DNA of 64,000 nucleotides from JBBRHQ01 sp963720735 (GTDB lineage Bacteria > Actinomycetota > Thermoleophilia > Solirubrobacterales > 70-9). The position numbers were made by a program, and so were the translations under genes. Shown here piece by piece: positions 35,538-44,015 of the stretch. The DNA is taken from contig CAVRGL010000001.1 in assembly GCA_963720735.1 (NCBI GenBank), positions 310,001 to 374,000 of the forward strand. The letters are read 5' to 3'. Under the pieces are notes generated by a model. The model was not told where the DNA came from and did not search any database. It worked only from the letters and a program-made list of their open reading frames with translations. Numbering within the stretch: the first letter of the stretch is position 1; the number at the start of each line of letters is the position of its first letter.

Positions 35538-35611
35538 TCGGGGCGACTGGATTTGAACCAGCGACCGCTCGGCCCCCAGCCGAGTGCGCTACCAGACTGC
35601 GCCACGCCCCG
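35538..35611 (-). tRNA. tRNA-Pro (GGG)
   Basis: 74 bases; acceptor CGGGGCG/CGCCCCG, anticodon arm CTCGG-CTGGGGG-CCGAG (anticodon GGG), T arm GCTGG-TTCAAAT-CCAGT, discriminator A, no encoded CCA. A degraded copy lies at 7711-7783 in the same orientation. Confidence 0.95.
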
Positions 35612-35659
35612 AGAAGTGCCGAGTCTAGCGGCGATTCCGTCCGGGACTGATGCGAACAT

Positions 35660-36123
35660 GTGTTCGCATTGGGTGATGGAGACGAACATTGCAAATGCGG
35701 TAGTTGCGGTGCGGTGAAGCCGGCAAGGGAATTCGCATGGCGCCGGAAGAAGCTGAACCAGCGAGACACCTTCTGCCGACCGTGCCGGGCGGCCTATCAC
35801 CGGGAGCACTATCTGGCCAACCGGGAGAGGTACATCCAACAAGCGCGCGTGCAGAAGAGGGCGTTGCAACGGGAGCGGACCCATACCTCATCGAATACTT
35901 CAAAGAGCACCCCTGCACCGACTGCGGCCAAGCAGACCCCGTCGTGCTCGAGTTCGACCACCTGCGGGACAAGGCCTTTGCGATCGGCCCCTCCCTCTCG
36001 CGCCGCAGTTGGCAAAGCATCCTCGATGAAATCGAGAAGTGCGAGGTGGTCTGCGCCAACTGCCACCGGCGTAGGACCGCCCGCCGCAGGGGCTCGCTTC
36101 GGGCGGTCATGACCCAGCTCTGA
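35660..36123 (+). pseudogene. HNH endonuclease-like gene, single frameshift
   Basis: Frame 1 (GTG 35660) gives CKCGSCGAVKPAREFAWRRKK, CRPCRAAYHREHYLANRERYIQQAR; after one lost base near 35870-35880 the next frame gives YLIEYFKEHPCTDCGQADP, VVLEFDHLRDKAFAIG, ILDEIEKCEVVCANCHRRRTARRRG. Together this is a full zinc-ribbon plus HNH nuclease of about 155 residues (FDH and CANCHRRRT are the HNH core). This family is common next to tRNA genes in actinobacteria. Located between tRNA-Pro and tRNA-Gly genes, opposite strand. Confidence 0.75.
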
Positions 36124-36143
36124 CATGACCAGCCGCGTCGGAG

Positions 36144-36215
36144 AGCGGGCGACGGGACTCGAACCCGCAACCTAGAGCTTGGAAGGCTCTCGTGCGACCG
36201 TTACACCACGCCCGC
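36144..36215 (-). tRNA. tRNA-Gly (TCC)
   Basis: 72 bases; acceptor GCGGGCG/CGCCCGC, anticodon arm AGAGC-CTTCCAA-GCTCT (anticodon TCC), T arm GCGGG-TTCGAGT-CCCGT, discriminator T. Confidence 0.94.
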
Positions 36216-36279
36216 GGCGGGCAGGATTATAGGTCGCTGGTGGCCTTGCCGCGGGAGACTGCAAGGGGCAAGCTGTAAG

Positions 36280-36351
36280 CGGGGGAGCCGGGATTCGAAC
36301 CCGGATTCACGGTTTTGGAGACCGTGCGCATAGCCATTAACTCACTCCCCC
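36280..36351 (-). tRNA. tRNA-Trp (CCA), weak D stem
   Basis: 72 bases; acceptor GGGGGAG/CTCCCCC, anticodon arm ACGGT-CTCCAAA-ACCGT (anticodon CCA), T arm CCGGG-TTCGAAT-CCCGG, discriminator G as in other bacterial tRNA-Trp. The D stem (AGTT against TGCG) pairs poorly, so either a divergent functional tRNA or one beginning to decay. Confidence 0.75.
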
Positions 36352-36420
36352 GGGGAGCGGCGGCCCATGCTACCCGCGGTGCCCGTGATGGTCCACGGCG
36401 CTCATCGGCGTCCCTGTTGA

Positions 36421-36504
36421 TGCGGGCGGAGGGACTCGAACCCCCACGGGCCGAAGCCCACCAGGACCTAAACCTGGCGCGTATTCCAATTCCGCCACGC
36501 CCGC
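36421..36504 (-). tRNA. tRNA-Leu (TAG)
   Basis: 84 bases, class II with a long variable arm (TGGGCTTCGGCCCG); acceptor GCGGGCG/CGCCCGC, anticodon arm CCAGG-TTTAGGT-CCTGG (anticodon TAG), discriminator A. Confidence 0.95.
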
Positions 36505-36556
36505 GTTTGTGATCCGCGCAGCTGCGAAAACCCTGCGCGCATCGTGGGGAGATTCT

Positions 36557-37103
36557 ATGATCGCCGTGATGGCGGTAGGAGAGGCAAGGCCGGGCTACGA
36601 GCTCTGGCGGCCCAACAGGGAGAAGCCTCAGTCGGTGACGACCAAGTTCGTCGTCGTCCTGCTGCTGCTGGTCTCGGCAGCGCTAGCGGGCATCGTGACG
36701 ATCGCCGGCTGGTCGCTGCTCCAGGGCGGAGCCGCGATGGGCGTGATCTGCCTGATCTTCTACGTCTTCCTCTACGTCCTCTTCGCGATCATGGTCGCCC
36801 GCTGGCAGCGAGGCGTGCTGCCCGGTGGCCGCCGCCTGGGCTGTGCTGCTGGTGATCTTCTGCGCGGTCGGCGCAAACAGCTGGTTCTCGCGCGACAAGG
36901 TCGGCTTCGACGAGGCGCTGATCCCGGTGCCGCTGATCGGCCTCCTGGTGGTGATCCTGATCCCGCTCCAAATCGCCCTGATGGTGATCGCGATGATCGC
37001 CTTCAACCAGGAGTGGCACGTCGAGGAGGAGCGGCCGATCGGCTCCGGCGAGGACTACGGGGCCGGCGCCCCACCCGAGGACGGCGAGCCGGCGCCTGCC
37101 TGA
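36557..37103 (+). pseudogene. Four-helix membrane protein gene, single frameshift
   Basis: Frame 1 starts MIAVMAVGEARPGYELWRP and encodes two helices (TTKFVVVLLLLVSAALAG, AMGVICLIFYVFLYVLFAIM) then RWQRGVLP. After one surplus base around 36821-36824 the next frame continues AAAWAVLLVIFCAVGANSWF and ALIPVPLIGLLVVILIPLQI, ending in an acidic tail. A continuous protein of about 180 residues results. No family recognised. It lies between two tRNA-Leu genes, on the opposite strand. Confidence 0.6.
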
Positions 37104-37141
37104 CGGCTCCACTCCCCGGATCGCGATAGGCCCGGGGGCTA

Positions 37142-37224
37142 TGCCGGAGGTGGGAGTCGAACCCACACGCCCTTTCGAGCACGGCCTTTTGAGGACCGAG
37201 TGTCTACCGTTCCACCACTCCGGC
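37142..37224 (-). tRNA. tRNA-Leu (CAA)
   Basis: 83 bases, class II; acceptor GCCGGAG/CTCCGGC, anticodon arm CGGTC-CTCAAAA-GGCCG (anticodon CAA), long variable arm, T arm GTGGG-TTCGACT-CCCAC, discriminator A. Confidence 0.95.
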
Positions 37225-37270
37225 CGGGACAGCGAAAACGATAGCCCGCGGCCCCGGCGATAATCCGCGC

Positions 37271-38543
37271 GTGGACGCCGCCGGCCGCCTCGAGCTGATC
37301 GAGCAGCTCTGCTCCTTCGAGAGGAGGGGCCCGGGCACGGATGCCGAGCGGCGGGCTGCGAGCTGGCTCGCCGAGACGCTGAGGGGGATGGGCCGGAGGG
37401 TCGAGATCGAGCCCAGCTACGTCCATCCCCAGTACTCGCTTGCGATCGGCCTGCACGTCGCGCTGGCGATCGCCGGCAGCCTGGTTGCTCTCCTCTCCCC
37501 CGCCCCCGGCTTCGCGCTGGTCCTGTTCGCCGCGCTCTCGCTCTACCTCGATCAGAGCACCCGCCTCTACCTGCTGCGGCGCCTGCTCTTCCGCCGCGCC
37601 TCCCAGAACATCGTCTCGCCCGGTCCGAGCCCAGGCGCGCCGGCGCGCCTGGTCCTCAGCGCCCACTACGACGCGGCCAGGGGCGGCCTCGTATTCGGCG
37701 AGAGCTCGGTCCGCCTTGCCCACCGCCTCTCCGAGCGCTGGCGGGTGCTGCTCGGGCCGATCCGCCTGATCTTCTGGGTCGGCGTCGTCCCGCTGCTGCT
37801 GATCTCCGGGCTGAGGATGGCGGGTCTCGAGGGTACCTGGCTCTCGCTCGCGCAGCTGCTCGTGATCGCCGTGCTGCCTCGTTACGCTGGTGCTGCTGAT
37901 CGACATCGCCCTCTCCGAGGTCGTCCCCGGCGCCTGCGACAACGCCTCCGCCGTCGCCGCCGTGCTCTCGGTGGCCGAGCGACTCGACGCCAACCCTCCC
38001 GCAAACCTCGACGTCTGGGTGATCCTCCCCGGCGCCGAGGAGTGCAACGCCGAGGGCATGGCCTACTACATGGGCTCGCACCGGGCCGAGATCGACCGCG
38101 AGCGGACCTTCTTCGTCAACCTCGATTCGGTCTCCTACGGGGACGTCCACTTCCAGCGCAGCGAGGGGGCGATCGTCAACCGGGCGATGGATCGGCGCCT
38201 GGTCGAGCTCTGCGAGGCGATCGCCGAGGCACAGCGCACAGAAGAAGGCGACGAGGCCGAGCACGCCGCCCGCCCGATCCGCCACTCCTTCCATACCGAT
38301 GCCCTTCCCGCGGTCGTCCGCGGATTCCGCGCGATCTCGATCGTCGGCGCCTCCGACGGGGTCGGCCCGCCCTACTACCACACCTCCGAGGACATGCCGG
38401 ACAAGGTCGACGGGGGGTCGCTGACGCGGGCGGTCGAGTTCACGCTCGATCTGGTCCGGGCGATCGACCGCGACGTCGGGCGTACCGAAGCGGACGGTGA
38501 CGCGCCGCGCTCCCGACCCGCGCCCTCCGCGCATCGGGTATAA
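37271..38543 (+). pseudogene. M28-family zinc peptidase with membrane segments, single frameshift
   Basis: Frame 1 (GTG 37271) encodes AAGRLELIEQLCSFERRGPGTDAERRA, two hydrophobic segments (AIGLHVALAIAGSLVALLS and a following one) and LVLSAHYDAARGG with the first His-x-Asp zinc ligands. After one surplus base near 37877 the next frame supplies GACDNASAVAAVLSVAERL, LPGAEECNAEGMAYYM (catalytic and ligand Glu), NLDSVSYGD and YYHTSEDMPDK (last ligands). Both halves are needed for activity. The fused product would be about 420 residues, an aminopeptidase-like enzyme of Peptidase_M28. The acetoacetate-CoA ligase gene follows within 8 bases. Confidence 0.78.
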
Positions 38544-38550
38544 GCCGACC

Positions 38551-40563
38551 GTGGACGCCGACGCGGAGCCCGGCCGGGGAGAGCTGCTCTGGGAGCCATC
38601 GGCCGAGACGGTCGAGCGCTCCCGCATGAGCGAGTACCAGCGCTGGCTGACCGCCGAGCGCGGTCTTCGCTTCGAGGACTACGGCTCGCTCTGGGATTGG
38701 TCGGTATCTGACCTGGAGGGATTCTGGAGCTCGATCTGGGACTTCTTCGAGGTGATCTCCGACGCCCCCCCGACCCGCGCGCTCGGAGCCCGGGGGATGC
38801 CCGGCGCCGAGTGGTTCCCGGGAACGCGCGTCAACTACGCCGAGCACGTCTTCCGCGACCGCGACCCCTCCGAGACCGCGATCCTGCACGCCTCCGAGCT
38901 GCGCCCGCTGAGCGAGCTGAGCTGGGGAGAGCTGCGCTCACAGGTCGCCGCCACCGCCGCGGGGCTGCGCTCGCTCGGGGTCGGGACCGGGGACCGCGTC
39001 GTCGCCTACCTCCCGAACGTCCCGGAGGCGATCGTCGGCTTCCTCGCCAGCGCCGCGATCGGCGCGGTCTGGTCCTCCTGCTCGCCGGATTTCGGCCCCT
39101 CGAGCGTGATCGACCGCTTCGCCCAGATCGAGCCCAAGGTGCTGCTGGCGGTCGACGGGTACCGCTACGGCGGCAAGGACTTCGACCGCACCGAGGTCCT
39201 CGCCGGCCTCCAGGCCGAGATGCCTAGCCTCGAGCGAACGGTCGTCCTCCCCTACCTCTCCCCCGGCCCGGAGCTCTCCGGTCTGGCGGAGACGATCAGC
39301 TGGGAGGAGCTTCTCGGCGCCGGCGCCGGCGCCGAGCTCAGCTTCGAGCGCGTCCCCTTCTCCGACCCCCTCTGGGTCCTCTACTCCTCCGGGACCACCG
39401 GCCTGCCGAAGGCGATCGTCCAGAGCCAGGGCGGGATCCTCCTCGAGCACCTGAAGAAGCTCCACCTCCACGCCGACCTTCACCGAGGCGACCGTCTCTT
39501 CTGGTTCACGACGACCGGGTGGATGATGTGGAACTTCCTCGTCTCGGGGCTGCTGACCGAGGCGGCGATTGTGCTCTACGACGGAAACCCCGGGCAGCCG
39601 GACATGGGCGTCCTCTGGGACCTTGCCGAGCAGGCGGGGATCACCTGCTTCGGCACCAGCGCCTCCTACATCTCCGCCTGCATGAAGGAGGGCCTCGAGC
39701 CCGGCGAGAGCCGCGATCTCTCCCGGTTGGGCGCCGTGGGCTCCACCGGGTCGCCCCTCTCGCCCGAGGGCTTCGACTGGATCTACGAGCACGTCGGGCC
39801 CGACACCTGGCTGTTCTCGACCAGCGGCGGCACAGACCTCTGCACGGCCTTCGTCGGCGGCGTGGCCACCCTGCCCGTCTACCGGGGCGAGCTGCAGGCG
39901 CGCGCCCTCGGCGCCGCGGTCGAGGCCTGGGACGAGCAGGGCCGGCCGCTGATCGATCAGGTCGGGGAGCTTGTCGTCACCGAGCCGATGCCATCGATGC
40001 CGGTCTTCCTCTGGGGCGATGAGGACGGAAGCCGCTACCGCGCCGCCTACTTCGAGCACTACCCCGGGATCTGGCGCCACGGCGACTGGATCGAGATCAC
40101 CTCCCGCGGCACCGCGATCATCTACGGCCGCTCGGATTCGACCATCAACCGCTCCGGGGTACGGATGGGGACGAGCGAGATCTACCGGGCGGTGCAGGCG
40201 GTGCCGGAGATCGTCGACGCGCTCGTCGTCGACCTGCCCCGCGAGGGAACCGAGGGCTGGATGCCGCTGTTCGTCGTCCTCCGTGAGGGCGTCCGCCTCG
40301 ACCCGGCGCTGGAGCGCGAGATCGCCACGCGCATCCGCGAGCGCTGCTCCCCTCGCCACGTCCCCGACCAGGTGTTCGAGGTGTCGGAGGTGCCGCGGAC
40401 GCTGAGCGGCAAGGTGCTCGAAGTACCTGTGAAGAGGATCCTCATGGGAACGCCGGCCGAGAGGGCGGCGAGCCGCGACTCTCTGGCCAACCCCGATTCG
40501 CTCGACTACTTCACGAAGTTGGCCGGCCGGCTACAGCAGGAGGCTCACTCCGACGGCGGCTGA
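38551..40563 (+). CDS. Acetoacetate--CoA ligase
   Basis: About 670-residue AMP-forming ligase. GELLWEPSAETVERSRMSEY is the typical acetoacetyl-CoA synthetase start; the P-loop-like motif YSSGTTGLPKAIVQSQGG, DLCTAFVGG, RYRAAYFEHYPGIWRHGDW and RSDSTINRSGVRMGTSEIY follow, with LSGKVLEVPVKRIL providing the C-terminal catalytic Lys. It activates acetoacetate with ATP and CoA, feeding ketone bodies into acyl-CoA pools. Start ambiguous: GTG 38551 or GTG 38497 (inside the upstream gene). The 3' end overlaps the convergent GGDEF gene by 53 bases. Confidence 0.9.
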   Translation: MDADAEPGRGELLWEPSAETVERSRMSEYQRWLTAERGLRFEDYGSLWDWSVSDLEGFWSSIWDFFEVISDAPPTRALGARGMPGAEWFPGTRVNYAEHVFRDRDPSETAILHASELRPLSELSWGELRSQVAATAAGLRSLGVGTGDRVVAYLPNVPEAIVGFLASAAIGAVWSSCSPDFGPSSVIDRFAQIEPKVLLAVDGYRYGGKDFDRTEVLAGLQAEMPSLERTVVLPYLSPGPELSGLAETISWEELLGAGAGAELSFERVPFSDPLWVLYSSGTTGLPKAIVQSQGGILLEHLKKLHLHADLHRGDRLFWFTTTGWMMWNFLVSGLLTEAAIVLYDGNPGQPDMGVLWDLAEQAGITCFGTSASYISACMKEGLEPGESRDLSRLGAVGSTGSPLSPEGFDWIYEHVGPDTWLFSTSGGTDLCTAFVGGVATLPVYRGELQARALGAAVEAWDEQGRPLIDQVGELVVTEPMPSMPVFLWGDEDGSRYRAAYFEHYPGIWRHGDWIEITSRGTAIIYGRSDSTINRSGVRMGTSEIYRAVQAVPEIVDALVVDLPREGTEGWMPLFVVLREGVRLDPALEREIATRIRERCSPRHVPDQVFEVSEVPRTLSGKVLEVPVKRILMGTPAERAASRDSLANPDSLDYFTKLAGRLQQEAHSDGG

Positions 40564-41620
40564 GGTCGGCGAAGGAGACGGTGCGATCGCGTCCCTCCCG
40601 CTTCGCCTCATAAAGCGCGGCGTCCGCTGAGCCGAGCAGGCCGGCGGCGCCGTCGGCGTCCTCGGGGAAGGCGGAGACGCCGGCGCTGACCGTCAGCTCG
40701 AATGACTCGGCCTCGAACTCGGCGTGGACCCGGCCGAGTATGCGGTTGGCGAGGCTGACCGCCTCGGCGCGGTCTTCGACCTCGGGCACCAGGACCGCGA
40801 ACTCTTCGCCCCCCATCCTCGCCGCCAGGTCGCTGGTGCGGCTCTCGGCGGCGAGGATGCGGCCGAAGCGGACCAGGCAGTCATCTCCGGTCTGGTGTCC
40901 GAAGCGGTCGTTGACGGCCTTGAACCTGTCGAGGTCGAGCATCACCAGCCCGATCGGCCGTCCCCGGGCGCGTCGCGCCCGCTCGAGCTCCTCGTCGAGG
41001 CGCTCGTCGAACTCACGCCGGTTCGGCAGCCCGGTGAGGGAATCGGTGCGCGAGAGGTTGTGCAGGTGGCTGATCACGACGTCGAGGCGCTGGCGCATCA
41101 GGGTGAGCACGATAGCCGTGACGATCAGTGCAGCGATCGCAAAGGTCAGGTGCAGCTCAGGCAGCGGTGCGTCCCCTGCATAGAGCGCGATGCCATAGCC
41201 GCTGCAGGCGATTAGGACCGAAACGATCGAAGTGGTGAAGGAGAAGAAGTAGGCGGAGGTGGCGACTATCCACATCATGTACATCGCGTATGCCCCGGCC
41301 GAGCTGCCGCCGGTGAAGTAGATGAAGGTCGCCACCAGCACGCCCGATAGCGCCGGGCTCAGTCGGAGGAACCAGCCCGGCAACCGACCCGCGAACCCGA
41401 CCCAGACCGCGCCCGCCGCGGCTGCGACGACGATGACGCCGAGTACGCCGGGCAGGTCGCGGTCGGGATCGTGGGGTAGAAGCAGTGAGAGCCCCCCGAT
41501 CACGGCACCGGTGATGTAGAGGGCCCCGTAGGTGACCGCGATCAGGCGCAGATCCTCGGACGGCCTCACCGCCGGTCGCTCGGTGAAACCCCTGGTCAGT
41601 CGTTCGATCGCTCGTGGCAT
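40511..41620 (-). CDS. Membrane-bound GGDEF diguanylate cyclase
   Basis: About 369 residues. Six hydrophobic helices span residues 25-190, then a GGDEF domain starts LSRTDSLTGLPNRREFDERL. The active loop is GGEEF and is preceded five residues earlier by RTSD, an intact allosteric inhibitory (RxxD) site; FKAVNDRFGHQTGDD and ADAALYEAKREGRDR are also present. It should make cyclic di-GMP under product inhibition. No EAL domain. Starts further upstream (GTG 41683) are possible. Lies downstream of the ABC-2 operon. Confidence 0.87.
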   Translation of the reverse strand: MPRAIERLTRGFTERPAVRPSEDLRLIAVTYGALYITGAVIGGLSLLLPHDPDRDLPGVLGVIVVAAAAGAVWVGFAGRLPGWFLRLSPALSGVLVATFIYFTGGSSAGAYAMYMMWIVATSAYFFSFTTSIVSVLIACSGYGIALYAGDAPLPELHLTFAIAALIVTAIVLTLMRQRLDVVISHLHNLSRTDSLTGLPNRREFDERLDEELERARRARGRPIGLVMLDLDRFKAVNDRFGHQTGDDCLVRFGRILAAESRTSDLAARMGGEEFAVLVPEVEDRAEAVSLANRILGRVHAEFEAESFELTVSAGVSAFPEDADGAAGLLGSADAALYEAKREGRDRTVSFADLSRRRSEPPAVAGRPTS

Positions 41621-41705
41621 GGTGGCGCGCCCGGCGGTGTGGGCCCAAACACCTTCATCGGCCTGAACGGCGTCCACCGACACCTTTGCCAGGCGGCAGC
41701 CGGCC

Positions 41706-42443
41706 TCAGGGCGTCCGACGACGCAGGGTGACAGCGCCGAGTGCAAGCGCAAGGGCCGTCACCGCGCAGATGACAACCACATCGACGGCCCCCGCGACCG
41801 CCAGGGAGCCGTGGTTTGCTACGCGGTCGAGGGCGTCGAACGCATAGGTCAGTGGCATCGTGTAGGAGATCGCCTCGAGCACGGGCGCCATATCGGCGCG
41901 GGCGACGATCAGGCCGCAGAGCAGCAACTGGGGGAAGACCAGCGCCGGCATGAACTGCACCGCCTGGAACTCCGTCCGCGCGAAGGCGCTGACGAACAGC
42001 CCCAGCGACATCCCCAGCAGGGCGTCGAGCACGGCGATGGCGACAACGAGCGCCGTCGAGCCGGCGACTTCGAGCCCGAGCAGGCCGAAGGCGACGAACG
42101 AGGTGATCAGCGCTTGAATCACCCCGACGAAGCCGAAGGCGATCCCGTACCCGAGCAGTAGGTCGATCTTGGCCAGCGGCATCGTCATCAGCCGCTCCAG
42201 TGTGCCGGTGGTGCGCTCGCGAAGCATCGTGATCGAGGTGACGACGAACATCGTGGTGAAGGGGAAGAGCCCCACCAGCGGTGCACCGACCCGGTCGAAC
42301 GCCAGGGGGTTGCCGTCGAATGCGTACTTGAGCAAGGTGATCAGGAACGGCGGCACCGCCAGCAGCAGGGCGATCGTGCGGGGGTCCCGCCGCAGCTGGG
42401 TCAGGACCCTGTACGCGGTCGCGGCGGTGATCCTCGGGCTCAT
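41706..42443 (-). CDS. ABC-2 type transporter permease
   Basis: 245-residue permease with about six helices (AYRVLTQLRRDPRTIALLLAVPPF N-terminus; MFVVTSITMLRERTTGTLERLMTMPL is the typical ABC-2 signature loop; FVAFGLLGLEVAGS, LDALLGMSLGLFVSAFARTEFQAVQF). Its ATG overlaps the ATPase gene's stop by 4 bases, so they form an exporter. The substrate is unknown; drugs or lipids are usual for this class. Confidence 0.88.
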   Translation of the reverse strand: MSPRITAATAYRVLTQLRRDPRTIALLLAVPPFLITLLKYAFDGNPLAFDRVGAPLVGLFPFTTMFVVTSITMLRERTTGTLERLMTMPLAKIDLLLGYGIAFGFVGVIQALITSFVAFGLLGLEVAGSTALVVAIAVLDALLGMSLGLFVSAFARTEFQAVQFMPALVFPQLLLCGLIVARADMAPVLEAISYTMPLTYAFDALDRVANHGSLAVAGAVDVVVICAVTALALALGAVTLRRRTP

Positions 42444-43168
42444 CCGGCCCCTCCCTCGGAGCGCTCGATCAGGGCGAGAAAGGCGTCCTCGAGCCCCTCC
42501 TCGCCGGTGCTGGCGCGCAGGGTGGACGGCGTCATCGTCGCCATTAGGTCGCCATCCCGCATCAGCAGGAGCGAATCGCAGCGAGCCGCCTCCTCCATCA
42601 CGTGGCTGGAGATCAGCAGGGTCTTGCCGCCCCCGGCGAGGTCGGCGAAGGTGCGCCAGAGATCGACCCGCAACACCGGGTCGAGGCCCACGGTGGGCTC
42701 GTCGAGCACGAGGATCTCGGGGTTCCCCAGGAGCGCTGTGGCCAGCGAGGCCCGTGAGCGCTGGCCCCCGGACAGACTGTTCACGACCTGATCGATGCTC
42801 TCGCCGAGGTCCACGGTCGCGACCACTTCCTCCACCCGCCGCGCCCCGACCTCGAGAATGCGAGCAAAGTAGGCGAGGTTCTCGCGCACGCTGAGGTCGC
42901 CGTACACCGAAGGGGCCTGGGTGACATAGCCGACCCGCGGCCGCAGGGAGGCTGATCCGGCGGGTGACCCGAGCACCTCGACCGTTCCCGAGGCGATGAT
43001 CTGCACACCGACGATCGCCCGCATCAAGGTCGTCTTGCCGCAGCCGCTCGGCCCCAGCAGGCCAGTGATCGCGCCGGTGGGGACGCTGAACTCCAGACCG
43101 TGAAGCACTTCCCGCCCGCCGCGCTCGACGGTGAGGGACTTGACGGCGATCGCTGTGGCCGCGCTCAC
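42440..43168 (-). CDS. ABC transporter ATP-binding protein
   Basis: 242-residue ATPase: Walker A GPSGCGKTT, Q-loop YVTQAPSVYGDLSVRENLAYF, signature LSGGQRSRASLA, Walker B ILVLDEPTVGLDP and switch His in LLISSHVMEEAARC. Belongs to the DrrA/NatA-type exporters. Translationally coupled to the permease downstream and to the PAP2 gene upstream (4-base overlaps on both sides). Confidence 0.93.
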   Translation of the reverse strand: MSAATAIAVKSLTVERGGREVLHGLEFSVPTGAITGLLGPSGCGKTTLMRAIVGVQIIASGTVEVLGSPAGSASLRPRVGYVTQAPSVYGDLSVRENLAYFARILEVGARRVEEVVATVDLGESIDQVVNSLSGGQRSRASLATALLGNPEILVLDEPTVGLDPVLRVDLWRTFADLAGGGKTLLISSHVMEEAARCDSLLLMRDGDLMATMTPSTLRASTGEEGLEDAFLALIERSEGGAG

Positions 43169-43998
43169 CCCTCGGCGGCTGCCGAGATCGCGGTGAGTAG
43201 CGCGGAGCAGACGCCCGCGAGGCCGACGGCGAGGACGGTCGCGCCGGTCTGGGAGGCCGCGTAATCGACCAGGACGCCGGCACGGGTGAACGCGATCACG
43301 GCAAGCGCGACACCCGCCAGGGCCAGGCAGACCTCGAGCACCGGCGAGGGCGCACGTCCCACGGTTTCGATCTCGGGTCGAGGCTTCAGGTAGCCGCCGG
43401 CGCGAAGCGCGGCGAGGGCGAGGAAGCCGAACCCGGTGGCGACGAGCGTCCCGGCGAGGACGTCGCTCGGGTAGTGCCAGCCGAGGATGATCACCGTCAC
43501 CGATACCGCGATCGCGTAGGCGGCGCCGAGGATGACCGCCGCCCAGCGGTGCCGGCGCGGAACGACCAGGACCAGGGCGATCGCCATCGACATGGCGGCC
43601 GTGGCATGCCCGCTGGGGAAGGAGACGGGCCCGATCCCGTGCCCGACCGCCGGTTGCACCCGCGGGTGGGCGAGGACGACCTTCAGGAGCTGGGTCGTCA
43701 CGGCGGAGCCGGCGACCACCCCAAGGGCGGCGAGCAGGTGGGGGCGACGATCCCAGCGGAAGGCGAAGATCGCCAGGACACCGAGAAAGACGAGCAGCGG
43801 CAGCGGGTCGGCGCTGTGGGCCAGCGTCCCGAGCGCCGGCGTCCTCGCAGGGGTCGCGAGACGGCCGAGATTCTCGTAGAGCCGGGCGTCCAGATCAGCG
43901 GCCCTGAGCGTCCCGTAGACGAGGAACATCACCGCGCCGAAGGCGGCTGCGCAGGCAGCAGCGCCCGCGATCGGTGCTCTCGAGAGAGCCCTGCTCAT
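43165..43998 (-). CDS. PAP2 family phosphatase
   Basis: 277-residue integral-membrane phosphatase. PAP2 motifs: KVVLAHPRVQP (KxxxxxxRP-like), PSGHATAAMSMA (central His) and GWHYPSDVLAG (SRxxxxxHxxxD-like, with the second His and Asp). About six helices. It dephosphorylates a lipid phosphate or undecaprenyl diphosphate at the outer face. First gene in the operon with the ABC exporter, consistent with envelope lipid handling (inference). N-terminus extends beyond the first helix. Confidence 0.85.
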   Translation of the reverse strand: MSRALSRAPIAGAAACAAAFGAVMFLVYGTLRAADLDARLYENLGRLATPARTPALGTLAHSADPLPLLVFLGVLAIFAFRWDRRPHLLAALGVVAGSAVTTQLLKVVLAHPRVQPAVGHGIGPVSFPSGHATAAMSMAIALVLVVPRRHRWAAVILGAAYAIAVSVTVIILGWHYPSDVLAGTLVATGFGFLALAALRAGGYLKPRPEIETVGRAPSPVLEVCLALAGVALAVIAFTRAGVLVDYAASQTGATVLAVGLAGVCSALLTAISAAAEG

Positions 43999-44015
43999 CG
44001 ACCAAAGGTAGCGAC

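Noticed and set aside
35660..36123. Programmed frameshifting in the HNH gene
   Set aside because: No slippery heptamer or downstream pseudoknot is evident at the shift site; an indel is simpler.
38938..40359. 473-residue minus-strand open frame
   Set aside because: Antisense to acetoacetate-CoA ligase, which carries all its motifs.
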